DNA of 64,000 nt from WHSW01 sp963846565 (GTDB lineage Bacteria; Actinomycetota; Thermoleophilia; Solirubrobacterales; 70-9), in contig CAWJWL010000004.1 of NCBI GenBank assembly GCA_963846565.1, forward strand, positions 1 to 64,000, written 5' to 3'. This document shows positions 51,322 through 60,019 of the stretch, piece by piece. The first letter of the stretch is position 1. Each line of letters begins with the position of its first letter. The notes beneath the pieces were generated by a model. That model made no database searches. It saw nothing but the letters and a program-made list of their open reading frames with translations, and had not been told where the DNA came from. The position numbers were made by a program, and so were the translations under genes.

Positions 51322-52167
51322 ATGACCGCAAACACGAACAGCAAGCAGACCGTCCTCGTCGTCGGCGGAACCGGCAAGCCCGGCAGGCGGGTCGTCGAGC
51401 GCCTGCGGGCGCGCGGGATCGACGTCCGGATCGGCTCGCGAAGCGGCAAGCCGCCCTTCTCCTGGGACGATCGCAACGCCTGGACGGCAACGCTCGAGGG
51501 CGTCACCGACCTCTACGCGTACGTCCCCGACCTCCTCGTTCCCGATGCGGCCGAGGCGGCCGAGGAACTGGCACGGCAGGCGCAGGCGCGGGACATTCGA
51601 CGGTTCGTCCTGCTCTCCGGGCGTGGCGAGGAGGTGTCCGAGAGGGCCGAGAACCTCGTCAGCGCGGCGATGGCGAACCGGACCGTAGTCCGCTGCTCTT
51701 GGTTCAACCAGAACTTCGACGAGGGCTACATGGTCGATGACATCCGCGCCGGCGTGCTCGCACTACCGGGCGGGGATACGCCGGAGCCGTTCGTCGATGC
51801 CGACGACATCGCCGACGTCGCCGTAGCCGCCCTCACCGAGGACGGCCATGAGGGTCGGATCTACGAGCTCACCGGCCCGCGTCTGTTGACGTTCGCCGAG
51901 GCGACGGCGGAGATCGCGAGGGCCATCGGGCACGAAGTCGCCTACGTCCCCGTGACGGTGGACGAGTTCGCCGGCGAGGCGGCCGCCCGAGGCGTGCCCG
52001 AGGAGTTCATCAGCGTGCTGCGCTACCTGTTCACGGAGGTCAACGACGGGCGCAACGCAAGCGTCACCAACGGGGTGCGCGAGGTCCTCGGCCGCGAGCC
52101 AAAGGACTTCTCGCAGTTCGCCGACGCGGCGGCGGCGAGCGGAGCGTGGGAGCCGGAGGACCGCTGA
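51322..52167 (+). CDS. NmrA-family NAD(P)-binding protein
   Basis: This is a 281-residue atypical short-chain dehydrogenase. TVLVVGGTGKPGRRVVERLR is the Rossmann motif, then VTDLYAYVPDLL, the IRRFVLLSGRG strand, RCSWFNQNFDEGYM and FVDADDIADVAVAALTEDGH, as in NmrA and quinone-reductase-like proteins. There is no YxxxK, so it may sense the NADP(H) ratio or reduce a quinone. AAGGGA lies upstream of ATG 51322. It is second in the cupin operon. Confidence 0.85.
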   Translation: MTANTNSKQTVLVVGGTGKPGRRVVERLRARGIDVRIGSRSGKPPFSWDDRNAWTATLEGVTDLYAYVPDLLVPDAAEAAEELARQAQARDIRRFVLLSGRGEEVSERAENLVSAAMANRTVVRCSWFNQNFDEGYMVDDIRAGVLALPGGDTPEPFVDADDIADVAVAALTEDGHEGRIYELTGPRLLTFAEATAEIARAIGHEVAYVPVTVDEFAGEAAARGVPEEFISVLRYLFTEVNDGRNASVTNGVREVLGREPKDFSQFADAAAASGAWEPEDR

Positions 52168-52174
52168 GGCCGGA

Positions 52175-52426
52175 CTACGCCATCAACCAGGCGAGGGTCT
52201 CGAACATCACGATCGTGACGACGACGACGGTGACGCTGAGGCAGAGAAGGAGGACGCCGAAGCCAACGTTTCCCCGCTTCTCCGTGGTCTGGATCGCACG
52301 CGCCCGCGAGCGCGTAACGGCGCGGTGGCGAAGCTGCTTGCGGCGCTGCCGCTCGAGCGACTTCTCCTGCTCGAAGGCGAGCTCGAACGAGTCGAGGCTC
52401 TGCTCCATGCGCATGTCATTGGCCAT
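52175..52426 (-). CDS. Small basic protein with C-terminal membrane helix
   Basis: This 83-residue protein has a charged N-terminal helix (LDSFELAFEQEKSLERQRRK, RHRAVTRSRARAIQTTEKRG) and one C-terminal membrane helix (GVLLLCLSVTVVVVTIVMFE). The layout is that of a tail-anchored protein with a positive cytoplasmic segment. The family is unknown. A TAGTCT -10 lies 10 bases before ATG 52426. It is convergent with the NmrA gene. Confidence 0.6.
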   Translation of the reverse strand: MANDMRMEQSLDSFELAFEQEKSLERQRRKQLRHRAVTRSRARAIQTTEKRGNVGFGVLLLCLSVTVVVVTIVMFETLAWLMA

Positions 52427-52552
52427 AACCGGGACGAGACTACCACCGCCGCGGGCGGCGGTTACAAGCATTCCCTAACGGAAAGCTCAAACTACGTAAC
52501 GAATCGCACCCGGGGACGAGCCGATTGCTGCTCGGAGCGGGTTTTCGAGGAT

Positions 52553-52780
52553 CTACTCGTTCTTGGCGAGTTTGTCGAGGGCCGTGGTGACGTCCTCGTC
52601 CGAGGCCGGCTCACCGCCTTCGCCCTTGATCGAGAGGTAGACCTCCTTGCGGAACACCGGCACCTCGCGTGGTGCGGTGATCCCAAGGCGGATCTTGTCT
52701 CGTGCGACCGCGAGCACAGAGACCTCGATCTCGTCCCCGATCATGATGCTCTGGTTCGTCTTACGCGTCAGGACCAGCAT
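52553..52780 (-). CDS. csrA: Carbon storage regulator, RNA-binding translational repressor
   Basis: This 75-residue CsrA/RsmA binds GGA motifs in mRNA leaders and controls translation. The sequence is canonical: MLVLTRKTNQSIMIGDEIEV, SVLAVARDKIRLGITAPREV, PVFRKEVYLSIKGEGGEPAS. GGAGG lies four bases before ATG 52780, so csrA might bind its own leader. CsrA usually sits beside fliW in flagellar loci; neither fliW nor any flagellar gene is in this window. It is divergent from the Arg-rich protein at 52938. Confidence 0.92.
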   Translation of the reverse strand: MLVLTRKTNQSIMIGDEIEVSVLAVARDKIRLGITAPREVPVFRKEVYLSIKGEGGEPASDEDVTTALDKLAKNE

Positions 52781-52937
52781 CTCGCCTCCATTCGAGCTGC
52801 GGGTGCGCCACCCCTGGGGCCCCCGGCTTGGTGAACCCAGAGTACCCGTTAGCCAGTACCGATACCAGGGGCTCCTGTGGGATCGCCCCGATCGTCTACT
52901 AGTATCGCCGCTCGCAGGGCATCCGCACCCACCGCCG

Positions 52938-53537
52938 ATGGCAAAGCCACTTCGCTCACAGCTCAACCAGATCCGCGCCTGGGTCCGCCAGGGCCGTACC
53001 GACGCCTGGATCGCGCACCAGCTCGAGGTCCCGACCACGGAGTTGCGCGAGTTCCGCCGCCGCCACGAGCTCAGCGCCGACGACGATTCCGGCGAGGAGC
53101 CCGATCTTCGCGACGAGATCGAGGCCGAGATCGAGGCCGCAACCCGCGAAGAGGAGCGCGCCGCCGAGCTCGAGGCCGAGCGCAAGGAGCGTGAGCGTGA
53201 GCGCCAGGAGCGCGAGCGCGAGCGGCTTCCGCGCGACGAGGACGAGGGCGGCGATGAGGACGCCGACGAGGATGCGGACGAGGACGAAGCGAAGGACAAG
53301 GACGGGGACGAGGAACCGAAGCCGCGCCGCAGGCGCCGCCGCCGCGGCGGTCGCGGCCGCGGCCGGGTCGGTGCCGGCATGCAGGGCAGCTTCGACCATG
53401 GCGAGGCCGACGGATACGGGCTCTGGCTCGACCCGGCGATCGCCGACGATCCCGTCTACTCAGAGCATTGGGCCGGGCATCGCAAGGTCGAGATCACGGT
53501 CGAGCCCGACCGCATCGTCATCAAGCGCGCGGACTGA
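52938..53537 (+). CDS. Highly charged protein with acidic and Arg/Gly-rich segments
   Basis: This 199-residue protein begins with a helix-turn-helix-like region (LNQIRAWVRQGRTDAWIAHQ, LEVPTTELREFRRRHEL). A long Glu/Arg coiled coil follows, then a run of acidic residues (GGDEDADEDADEDEAKDKDG), a block RRRRRRRGGRGRGR and a folded C-terminal strand region (EHWAGHRKVEITVEPDRIVI). RGG-like blocks usually bind RNA. A TAGTAT -10 box (52900-52905) gives a leader of about 25 bases before ATG 52938. It is divergent from csrA, so an RNA-related role is plausible but unproven. Confidence 0.65.
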   Translation: MAKPLRSQLNQIRAWVRQGRTDAWIAHQLEVPTTELREFRRRHELSADDDSGEEPDLRDEIEAEIEAATREEERAAELEAERKERERERQERERERLPRDEDEGGDEDADEDADEDEAKDKDGDEEPKPRRRRRRRGGRGRGRVGAGMQGSFDHGEADGYGLWLDPAIADDPVYSEHWAGHRKVEITVEPDRIVIKRAD

Positions 53538-53588
53538 ATAACGAACGTTCCGCCCGCCTCCTCGGCTGCGCCTCCGGGGGCGGCCGGG

Positions 53589-55556
53589 TCAGGTGTCGGA
53601 CTGCGCGTGCTCGCGCCGCATGGCTCGACGGCGACTGGCGAGCTCGCGCCGGGCGGCGCCCGGGAAGCGGCGGCGACTTTCGGGCTCGGGCCCCGGTTGC
53701 CCCTCCCAGCCGTCGTCGGGCACCCTCGTGAGGTGGCCTACGAGGTCCTCGAGCGCGCGCAGGTCGTTCGACTCGGCGCCGTCGGAGAGCAGTCGTCGCA
53801 TCGCGGCGTCGCGCACGGCACGGGCGACATCCTCGAACAGGAAGCCGGCGATCTCGGCGTCGTAGCTCGACGGCTCGCCGACCGGGATCCCACCCGCCTC
53901 GCCGACCCGGCGTAGCGAGCGCACGAGGCGCAGGCCCTCGCCTTCATCCTCCTCGGTCGATTCGCCAGGCTCGAGCCGCTCCGCCGGGAGGCCGACGATC
54001 ACCGCGATCCGGAGCTCGTCACGCTCGCCTTGATCGAGCGCGCGGAGGCCCTGGCGCGGCTTGAAGCGGGCGGGCGTGCCGCGGCGAAGCGAGCGGACCA
54101 CCTCGAGCAGCGGCTGGCGGTGCTGCTCGGGGATCACCCCGAGCGGGATCAGCGCACCGAGGAAGAAGACGAGCAGCGCGCCGGCGATCAGGATCTCGAA
54201 CACAGGGCGGATGTCGAGGAGCTGGAACGCCCCGGCGAGCGCGGCGGCGGCGACGATCGCGCCGGCGACCGGCCGGTAGGGGAAGTCGATCGGCTTCCCG
54301 GAGGAGATCTGGTTGCGGGCGAACATCGCCACCGACGGGACGCCGAAGCCGAACAGCATCCCGATCGGGGCCGCGTAGGCGCCGATCTCCGGCGCCAGCA
54401 GCATGGTGAGGGCGATGAAGGCGATCGCGGCGCTGACGCAGCCGGTGATGAACAGCGCCCGCTTGTGGGCGACGTTGACGTTCTGGTTCACCGTCCGGTA
54501 GACGGAGGGCATCACCGCCGCGGCGGCCGTGAACGGGATCAGGCCGGCGGCGCCCGCGTACGCGGGCGGCGCGATGTCGACCAGGACCTCGCCGCCGAGG
54601 ACCATGATCAGGACGCTGAAAACGCAGAGCACGACGAAGTAGCCGAGCAACTGGCCCTGGACGGTCGCCTTGCCGTACTGGTCGCGCACCGCCTGGAACG
54701 CCGCCGACTTTCGCAGCGGACGCATCGCCACCCGGAACCCCTGGGGCAGGAAAGCGACGACGAAGCCGAGCCGTGAGGCGAGCGCGTAGACGCCGAGGTC
54801 GGCGTCGGAGATGAAGCGCGAGAGGATGAAGACGTCCGCGTTCTGGATCAGCCAGAACGACATCACGATCGGCGCCCGGTGGCCGCCGCGGATGACGATC
54901 TGCTTGACCTCGCCGAGGTCGAACGAGGGCTCGATCCCCCGCCACAGCAAGACGACGCCGACGATCGCCGCGATTCCGGTGCCGATCGCGGTGCCGATGA
55001 TCGCCCCCTCGACCCCCATGCCCGCGGCGAGCAGCACGGTGAGGGCGGCGAGGCCGAGCACCGGGCGCGAGGTGTCGGTGACGACGAACGCGCCGGGCCG
55101 GCGCTCGAGCCAGAGGGTGATGTCGGCGATCTTGAAGATGAGCCAGACGCCCGCGAGGACGCCCGACCAGGCGACCAGGCTCGCGTCCTCGGGGTCGCCG
55201 AGCAGGCCGTCGGCGAGCGGCTCGCGGAAGAGCACGATCAGCCCGGTCCCGATCAGGCCGAGGACGAACGCCCAGGCGAGGCCGGTGCCGAGCGTCCTCT
55301 GGGGCGAGGCGGAGACGACGTCGTCTTCGTCATCGTCGTCGTCCTCCTCGTCGCCACCGCCGAAGACCCGGCGGATCGTGCCCGGCTTGACGAGCAGCGA
55401 GAGCAGCTGGCAGACGAGGCCGGCGAGGAAGAGGAGGAGGGCGTAGCGGGCCATCTCCTCCGGGCCGAGGAACCCGGCGACGACCATCACCGAGACGAGC
55501 TGGATCAGGTTGCTGATCACGAGCGTCGAGCCCTGGACGCCCGAGTAGCGCATCAA
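53589..55556 (-). CDS. Polysaccharide/lipid-linked oligosaccharide flippase (Wzx/MATE-like) with C-terminal extension
   Basis: This 655-residue membrane protein has about 14 membrane segments in its first 480 residues, beginning SGVQGSTLVISNLIQLVSVM and including MSFWLIQNADVFILSRFISD and FTAAAAVMPSVYRTVNQNVN, typical of polysaccharide-export flippases. Two oddities are an acidic run GDEEDDDDDEDD in the second loop and a cytoplasmic C-terminal extension of about 170 residues. It probably flips the sulfated glycan precursor made by the neighbouring enzymes. The start is TTG 55556 or the next ATG. Confidence 0.8.
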   Translation of the reverse strand: MMRYSGVQGSTLVISNLIQLVSVMVVAGFLGPEEMARYALLLFLAGLVCQLLSLLVKPGTIRRVFGGGDEEDDDDDEDDVVSASPQRTLGTGLAWAFVLGLIGTGLIVLFREPLADGLLGDPEDASLVAWSGVLAGVWLIFKIADITLWLERRPGAFVVTDTSRPVLGLAALTVLLAAGMGVEGAIIGTAIGTGIAAIVGVVLLWRGIEPSFDLGEVKQIVIRGGHRAPIVMSFWLIQNADVFILSRFISDADLGVYALASRLGFVVAFLPQGFRVAMRPLRKSAAFQAVRDQYGKATVQGQLLGYFVVLCVFSVLIMVLGGEVLVDIAPPAYAGAAGLIPFTAAAAVMPSVYRTVNQNVNVAHKRALFITGCVSAAIAFIALTMLLAPEIGAYAAPIGMLFGFGVPSVAMFARNQISSGKPIDFPYRPVAGAIVAAAALAGAFQLLDIRPVFEILIAGALLVFFLGALIPLGVIPEQHRQPLLEVVRSLRRGTPARFKPRQGLRALDQGERDELRIAVIVGLPAERLEPGESTEEDEGEGLRLVRSLRRVGEAGGIPVGEPSSYDAEIAGFLFEDVARAVRDAAMRRLLSDGAESNDLRALEDLVGHLTRVPDDGWEGQPGPEPESRRRFPGAARRELASRRRAMRREHAQSDT

Positions 55557-55624
55557 CCGAACGCCGAGGACGGCGCCTGAGCCGCCGACGTGATCGTGCT
55601 GCTGTTGAGGCTTATTACGCGGGA

Positions 55625-56524
55625 TTAGGCGTCCCAGAGGGTCCAGTTCGAGAAGTCACGCCCGGTGAGCTCGCGCAGGCGCTCGGCGTCGGCGCGGAGC
55701 TGGTCGAGCGTCTCCGGCGGCAGGGCCGCGGCGACGTCCGGGCGCTTGATCGACTTGCGCAGCGGCAGCCGGTCGTCGAGCACGAGCCAGAAGCTCGAGG
55801 GGAGCATGCGGCCGCGGCGCGAGCGGCCGAGCTTCTCGAGTCGGAGCGCGAGGCGGGTCGCGCGCGTCTTGCGCGAGGTCTGGTGACGCTCCTGGGTGAA
55901 GCGCGGGTGCTGGAAGTCGGGGTCGACGCCGATGAACTCGAACAGGCGCCGCAGGGTGGGAAGCCGGTCGTGGCGGAGCTCCGACTGCTGCATGACCAGG
56001 ATCTGGTCCTTCGAGTAGTACTCGAGGAAGCGCTCGTACTGCATCGCGTAGAGCGAGCGCGTGATGTATGAGGTGTTCGGGTGCACGAGCGTCTCCGCGA
56101 GCGTTCCCTTCTCCCGCCGCTTCGCGTAGTTGTGGACCCAGTGCGCGGCGATCCGCTCGAGCGGGTCGCGGATGAAGTAGATGAGCTTCGCGTCGGGGAG
56201 CACGGAGTGCATGCGCTCGGGCACGCCCTCGTGCTGGGGGAAGGCGGTGTAGTTCGGCGATGCCTCACCGCGCACGCGGGCGTTGGCGTCGAAGTTGCGC
56301 TTGTACCAGTCGATGCCGCGGGGCCAGTTGCGCTCCTCGATGAAGAAGTTGAGCTCCTTCGGCTTCGACATCGAGACCTCCGGGTGGAGGCCGAGGTAGT
56401 AGTGGAGGACGCTGGTGCCGCACTTCTGCGCCCCGATCACGACGAGGTTCGGCAGGGCACCGGCGCTGAGCGAAGCGCCCGATGCCGCTTGATCAAGCGA
56501 CTTTTCGGGGGATGCAGCCTCCAT
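55625..56524 (-). CDS. Sulfotransferase 1 (heparan/NDST-like fold)
   Basis: This 299-residue PAPS-dependent sulfotransferase has the 5'-phosphosulfate loop VVIGAQKCGTSVLHYYLGLH (about residue 28), the 3'-phosphate-binding motif LIYFIRDPLERIAAHWVHNY, and EASPNYTAFPQ. These match the Sulfotransfer_1 family acting on carbohydrate chains. It is distinct from the two GGTGRSGTH-type enzymes downstream in the window. It lies nine bases from the glycosyltransferase gene. Confidence 0.85.
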   Translation of the reverse strand: MEAASPEKSLDQAASGASLSAGALPNLVVIGAQKCGTSVLHYYLGLHPEVSMSKPKELNFFIEERNWPRGIDWYKRNFDANARVRGEASPNYTAFPQHEGVPERMHSVLPDAKLIYFIRDPLERIAAHWVHNYAKRREKGTLAETLVHPNTSYITRSLYAMQYERFLEYYSKDQILVMQQSELRHDRLPTLRRLFEFIGVDPDFQHPRFTQERHQTSRKTRATRLALRLEKLGRSRRGRMLPSSFWLVLDDRLPLRKSIKRPDVAAALPPETLDQLRADAERLRELTGRDFSNWTLWDA

Positions 56525-56533
56525 AGGAGGCCC

Positions 56534-58051
56534 TCAGGGTACCGAGTCGTCCACGGACGCCGTAAGCCTGCGGCGGGGCTTCGGGCGCTCGGCCAGCACC
56601 AGTTCAACGCGACTGCGACGGAACTCCTCGTAGCTTCCCCCGGCGAGCTCGGCCTGGCGTGATCCGGCCGCCGGAACGTGCTCGAAGCCGACGCCGAGGG
56701 CCCGCAGGCCGGCGAACTCGAACGAGTCGGTGAGCACGAGGCAGCGCTCGGGCGGATCGGGGGTCTGCGACAGCGCCTCGGCGACCGCGGCCGGCGCGTC
56801 GCTCCCGAGCCCGAAGGCCTCGATCACCGTCCGCGGCCGAGGCTGGGTCAGTTGCTGTCGCGTCAGCCGCACGGCCGTCGCGGGAACGCTCGCGATGAAG
56901 GTGCCCCAGCGGCGCCGGAAGGCGCGCCAGGAGCCTCGCTTGCCGGCCCCGACGTCGGCGCTCGCGACGGCCGCCGGGTCGGCCTCGCCGCGGGCGAGCG
57001 CTGCGAGCCAGCCCGCGGCCTCCCCCGCCCCGTTGGCGCCGCCGAGCTCGAGCGCGCGCTCGCGGAGAGCGCTTCGGGTCGCCGGGTCGAGCAGGTGCTC
57101 GAGCTCGCGCGCCAGCGCGGCCGAGCCGGCGCTCTCCACCGCGAGCCCGGCGCCCGCGCCCGCCGCCCAGCGCGCGCGGGCGGCCTGGTCGTCGGTCTGG
57201 CGCGCCATCGGCACGAACAGGCTCGGCACGCCCAGGTGGACGAGCTCGTGGAAGGCGTTGTAGCCGGCCGCGGCGACGGCGGCGTCGAAGGCGCGGAAGT
57301 AGCGGCTCATCGGGTACGTCGCCTCGAGCCCGACGACCCCCTCCGGCACCGCCGCGCGATCGAGGGCCGAGATCGCCGAGGCGAGCGCGACCGGCTCGAC
57401 CTCCGGGTGGGCGGCGAGCGTCTCGAGGCAGTCGGCCGTCGCCGCCCGGACCTCGGCGCCCTGTCCGAGCGCGACGAGGACGTGCGGGCGCTCGGGGTCG
57501 AGGCCGAGCTCGGCGACCGCCTCTTCGCGGCTCAGCAGCTCCTCGCGGTCGAGGAGGACGACCGGATCGACCCGCTTCGCGCCGTCGCGGAGCGGGACCG
57601 TAGGGCCGCGGTCCTCGTCCTCCGCGAGCTCGCCCGGCTCGAGCACCGCATCGAATGCCCCGGCGCGGCCGAGGGGGGCCCGGCTCGACCCCTGCTTCCA
57701 GAGCGGCCGCCGGCACCACACGGCTCGTGCGCCCGCCGGCAGGGCGCCGAGCAGCGCCTCGTAGGGGTGGGTGCCGTCGAAGACGACGAGCGCCGGGTCG
57801 GCCTCGGCGATCGCGGCCCGAAGGCGGGCCCGCAGTCGTCGCGACCAGCGGTAGTCGTTCCCCGACCCCGGGGTGGCGTAGGAGGCGACGTACTCGACCG
57901 GGAAGCCCATCCCGGCGACCACGGGCGCCGCGCCCGAGAGCGTCAGGAAGAGTGGCTCGATCCCGTCGGGGAGCCGCCGCGCGATCGCCATCGAGCGGGT
58001 CAGATGGCCCAGGCCGGTGCCGTTCGACGTGGTGAAGAGGATCCGCGTCAA
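56534..58051 (-). CDS. GT-B glycosyltransferase (MurG/family 28-like)
   Basis: This 505-residue cytoplasmic glycosyltransferase has an N-terminal acceptor domain with RILFTTSNGTGLGHLTRSMA and a donor domain with AAGYNAFHELVHLGVPSLFV, the GT28/UDP-sugar binding signature. An additional C-terminal segment (VLTDSFEFAGLRALGVGFEH) does not belong to the usual fold. It overlaps the sulfotransferase gene upstream by four bases, indicating coupled expression. It probably adds a sugar to the glycan that is then sulfated. Confidence 0.8.
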   Translation of the reverse strand: MTRILFTTSNGTGLGHLTRSMAIARRLPDGIEPLFLTLSGAAPVVAGMGFPVEYVASYATPGSGNDYRWSRRLRARLRAAIAEADPALVVFDGTHPYEALLGALPAGARAVWCRRPLWKQGSSRAPLGRAGAFDAVLEPGELAEDEDRGPTVPLRDGAKRVDPVVLLDREELLSREEAVAELGLDPERPHVLVALGQGAEVRAATADCLETLAAHPEVEPVALASAISALDRAAVPEGVVGLEATYPMSRYFRAFDAAVAAAGYNAFHELVHLGVPSLFVPMARQTDDQAARARWAAGAGAGLAVESAGSAALARELEHLLDPATRSALRERALELGGANGAGEAAGWLAALARGEADPAAVASADVGAGKRGSWRAFRRRWGTFIASVPATAVRLTRQQLTQPRPRTVIEAFGLGSDAPAAVAEALSQTPDPPERCLVLTDSFEFAGLRALGVGFEHVPAAGSRQAELAGGSYEEFRRSRVELVLAERPKPRRRLTASVDDSVP

Positions 58052-59007
58052 GCGACGAGCGTGCGCTCATACGAGCGGCGCAGGATCGGGGCGCAGTGGT
58101 ACCCCTCGCGCTCGAGCCGCTCGAGCGTCGACTCATAAAGGCGCACGATCTGGTCCTGCTCGAGTTGGTCGAGCCCGGTGCGCCAGCGTTCCTGGTGCGC
58201 GGCGCCGCCGCTCATCTCGCTGTCGAAGAACTCGCGCATCGCCGGCTCGTCCTCCACCCCGAGGAACTCGGTCAGGCCCGCGTAGGAGGCCTCGCGATCG
58301 GTGTCGACCAGCTCGTCGAGGCTGATCACGTGCAGGCGCTCGCGGTCGGCGGCGCTCAGACCCCGCACGCCCTCCTCGGCCTGGCGCAGGCGGTCGGCCC
58401 AGAACTCGATCCCGGACACGACGTCGGTCGGGTGGTGCTGCTTCTGGCGCAGCGAGACCTTCGATGAGCCCGAGTCGCGGCCGTCGCGCACCGTGTGGAC
58501 GAAGCGAGCCTCGGGGAAGATCTCGGCGAGGCCGTCGGCGGCGGCGATCGTGAAGCAGCTCATCTCGACGAGGACGGGCTTGCCCGCCTCGTCGGCCAAG
58601 GGTTGGAGCAGGTCGTAGAAGAGAGTTCGTGAGGCCCTGACGAGATCCTCACGATGGGACGACTCAAACCGTCCGACCGCTTCGGAGAAGCGGTCGGGCG
58701 AGATAATCGTGTGGAGGCCGCGGACCTCGCCCTTGCGGCCGATCGCGCGCCAGCGCGCCCTGACGTAGGCACGCTCGCCGACCCGGACCCGGTGCCACCA
58801 GTAGCCCTTGAGCTTGGTGAGGAAGGCGTCGACGGTCTCGCGGCCGGTGACGACGTCGGCGAGCCCCTTCGGGTTGCAGTGGAAACGGCACTCGATCGGC
58901 ACGCCGTGAAAGCGCGAGTGGCGGTCGAGCAGGTAGCTGAGGATGTGGGTGCCGCTGCGGCCGGTGCCGCCGACGAACACCAGGTTCGCGGGATCAGGAG
59001 GCGCCAT
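58048..59007 (-). CDS. Sulfotransferase 2
   Basis: This 319-residue sulfotransferase-family protein has the PAPS loop NLVFVGGTGRSGTHILSYLL and the 3'-phosphate motif ARFVHTVRDGRDSGSSKVSL. It is a paralogue of the next enzyme (same loop, similar length, same LDELVDTDREA/LDELLLIRRT region). Its end overlaps the glycosyltransferase start by four bases and its start overlaps sulfotransferase 3 by 14 bases, so all are translated from one message. Confidence 0.85.
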   Translation of the reverse strand: MAPPDPANLVFVGGTGRSGTHILSYLLDRHSRFHGVPIECRFHCNPKGLADVVTGRETVDAFLTKLKGYWWHRVRVGERAYVRARWRAIGRKGEVRGLHTIISPDRFSEAVGRFESSHREDLVRASRTLFYDLLQPLADEAGKPVLVEMSCFTIAAADGLAEIFPEARFVHTVRDGRDSGSSKVSLRQKQHHPTDVVSGIEFWADRLRQAEEGVRGLSAADRERLHVISLDELVDTDREASYAGLTEFLGVEDEPAMREFFDSEMSGGAAHQERWRTGLDQLEQDQIVRLYESTLERLEREGYHCAPILRRSYERTLVA

Positions 59008-60019
59008 CGTCTCGGCCCCGATCGTAGACGTAGATGAGCGGCGGCAGGTCGGGCTCGCTCGCCCGCCGGTGCGCGTGGCGCAGGAGCGGCGCGCATCGGG
59101 CCCCGCCGCGCTCGAGCTCGTCGAGAGCCTCGACGTAGAGCGCGTCGAGCCGCTCGGCCTTGCGCCCCGAGATTCCCGCGCGCCAGCGGTCCGCGTTCGC
59201 CTCGTCCGTGTTCATGTTGTTGTTGAAGAAGCGCCGCGGGGCCTTCGACACGTGAGCGCCGCAGAAGCGGAAGAGCGGGCGCAGGGCGACACGCGTACGG
59301 CGGATCAGGAGGAGCTCGTCGAGCGAGACGGTGATCAGCCGGTCGCGCGGGATCTCGTCGGCGCCGCGCTCGATCGCCTCGATCCGCTCCCGCCACCATG
59401 CGATCCCGTCGGCGCGGGTGCGCGGGCGGACGAGGCCGCGTGTCTGCGCGACCCGGGAGGCGGAAGCGTCGCGCCCGTCGCGCACGACGTGGACGAAGCG
59501 GGCCTCCGGGAAGATACGGACGAGCGTCGCCGCGGCGGCCACGTTGTCCGTGCTCTGCTCGACGATGCCGCGCCCGTCATCGCGCTCGTCCGCGCGGAAG
59601 GCGAGCAGGTCGTAGAAGAGGCGCCGGCATGCTGTCTCGCGCTCGGCCTCGAACGTCTGCTCGAAGCGGGCGGCGGCCTCGTCGAAGCGCTCTCGTTCGA
59701 CGAAGCGGAACATCCCGCGGGAGCGCCCGCGCTGCCGGCCCTTCCACCAGAAGCCCCGCAGGCGCTTCATGAACTGCTCCAGGGACACCTCCCCCGCGAG
59801 CAGGCCGGGGAAGCCCTCGGGGTCGGTGTGGAAGCGGACCTCGACCGGGATCTGCGCCATGCGCTCGTTACGCGACAGGAGCCGGGTGAGAACGTGCGTA
59901 CCGCTGCGCCCCGTCCCGCCGACGAAGGTCACCGGGGCGACGTCGTCTCCGCGGGGCACCTCGATCCCGCCGAGGACGACGGATTCCGCCTCCGCGGGAG
60001 GTCCGGCCTCGCTCGCCAT
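58994..60019 (-). CDS. Sulfotransferase 3
   Basis: This 341-residue paralogue of sulfotransferase 2 has PAPS loop VTFVGGTGRSGTHVLTRLLS and 3'-phosphate motif ARFVHVVRDGRDASASRVAQ. An Arg/Gly-rich insert (GFWWKGRQRGRSRGMFRFVE) follows the acceptor region. Its first base is shared with the last base of the large membrane gene upstream. Two related enzymes in tandem suggest sulfation at two positions of the same glycan. Confidence 0.85.
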   Translation of the reverse strand: MASEAGPPAEAESVVLGGIEVPRGDDVAPVTFVGGTGRSGTHVLTRLLSRNERMAQIPVEVRFHTDPEGFPGLLAGEVSLEQFMKRLRGFWWKGRQRGRSRGMFRFVERERFDEAAARFEQTFEAERETACRRLFYDLLAFRADERDDGRGIVEQSTDNVAAAATLVRIFPEARFVHVVRDGRDASASRVAQTRGLVRPRTRADGIAWWRERIEAIERGADEIPRDRLITVSLDELLLIRRTRVALRPLFRFCGAHVSKAPRRFFNNNMNTDEANADRWRAGISGRKAERLDALYVEALDELERGGARCAPLLRHAHRRASEPDLPPLIYVYDRGRDDGAS

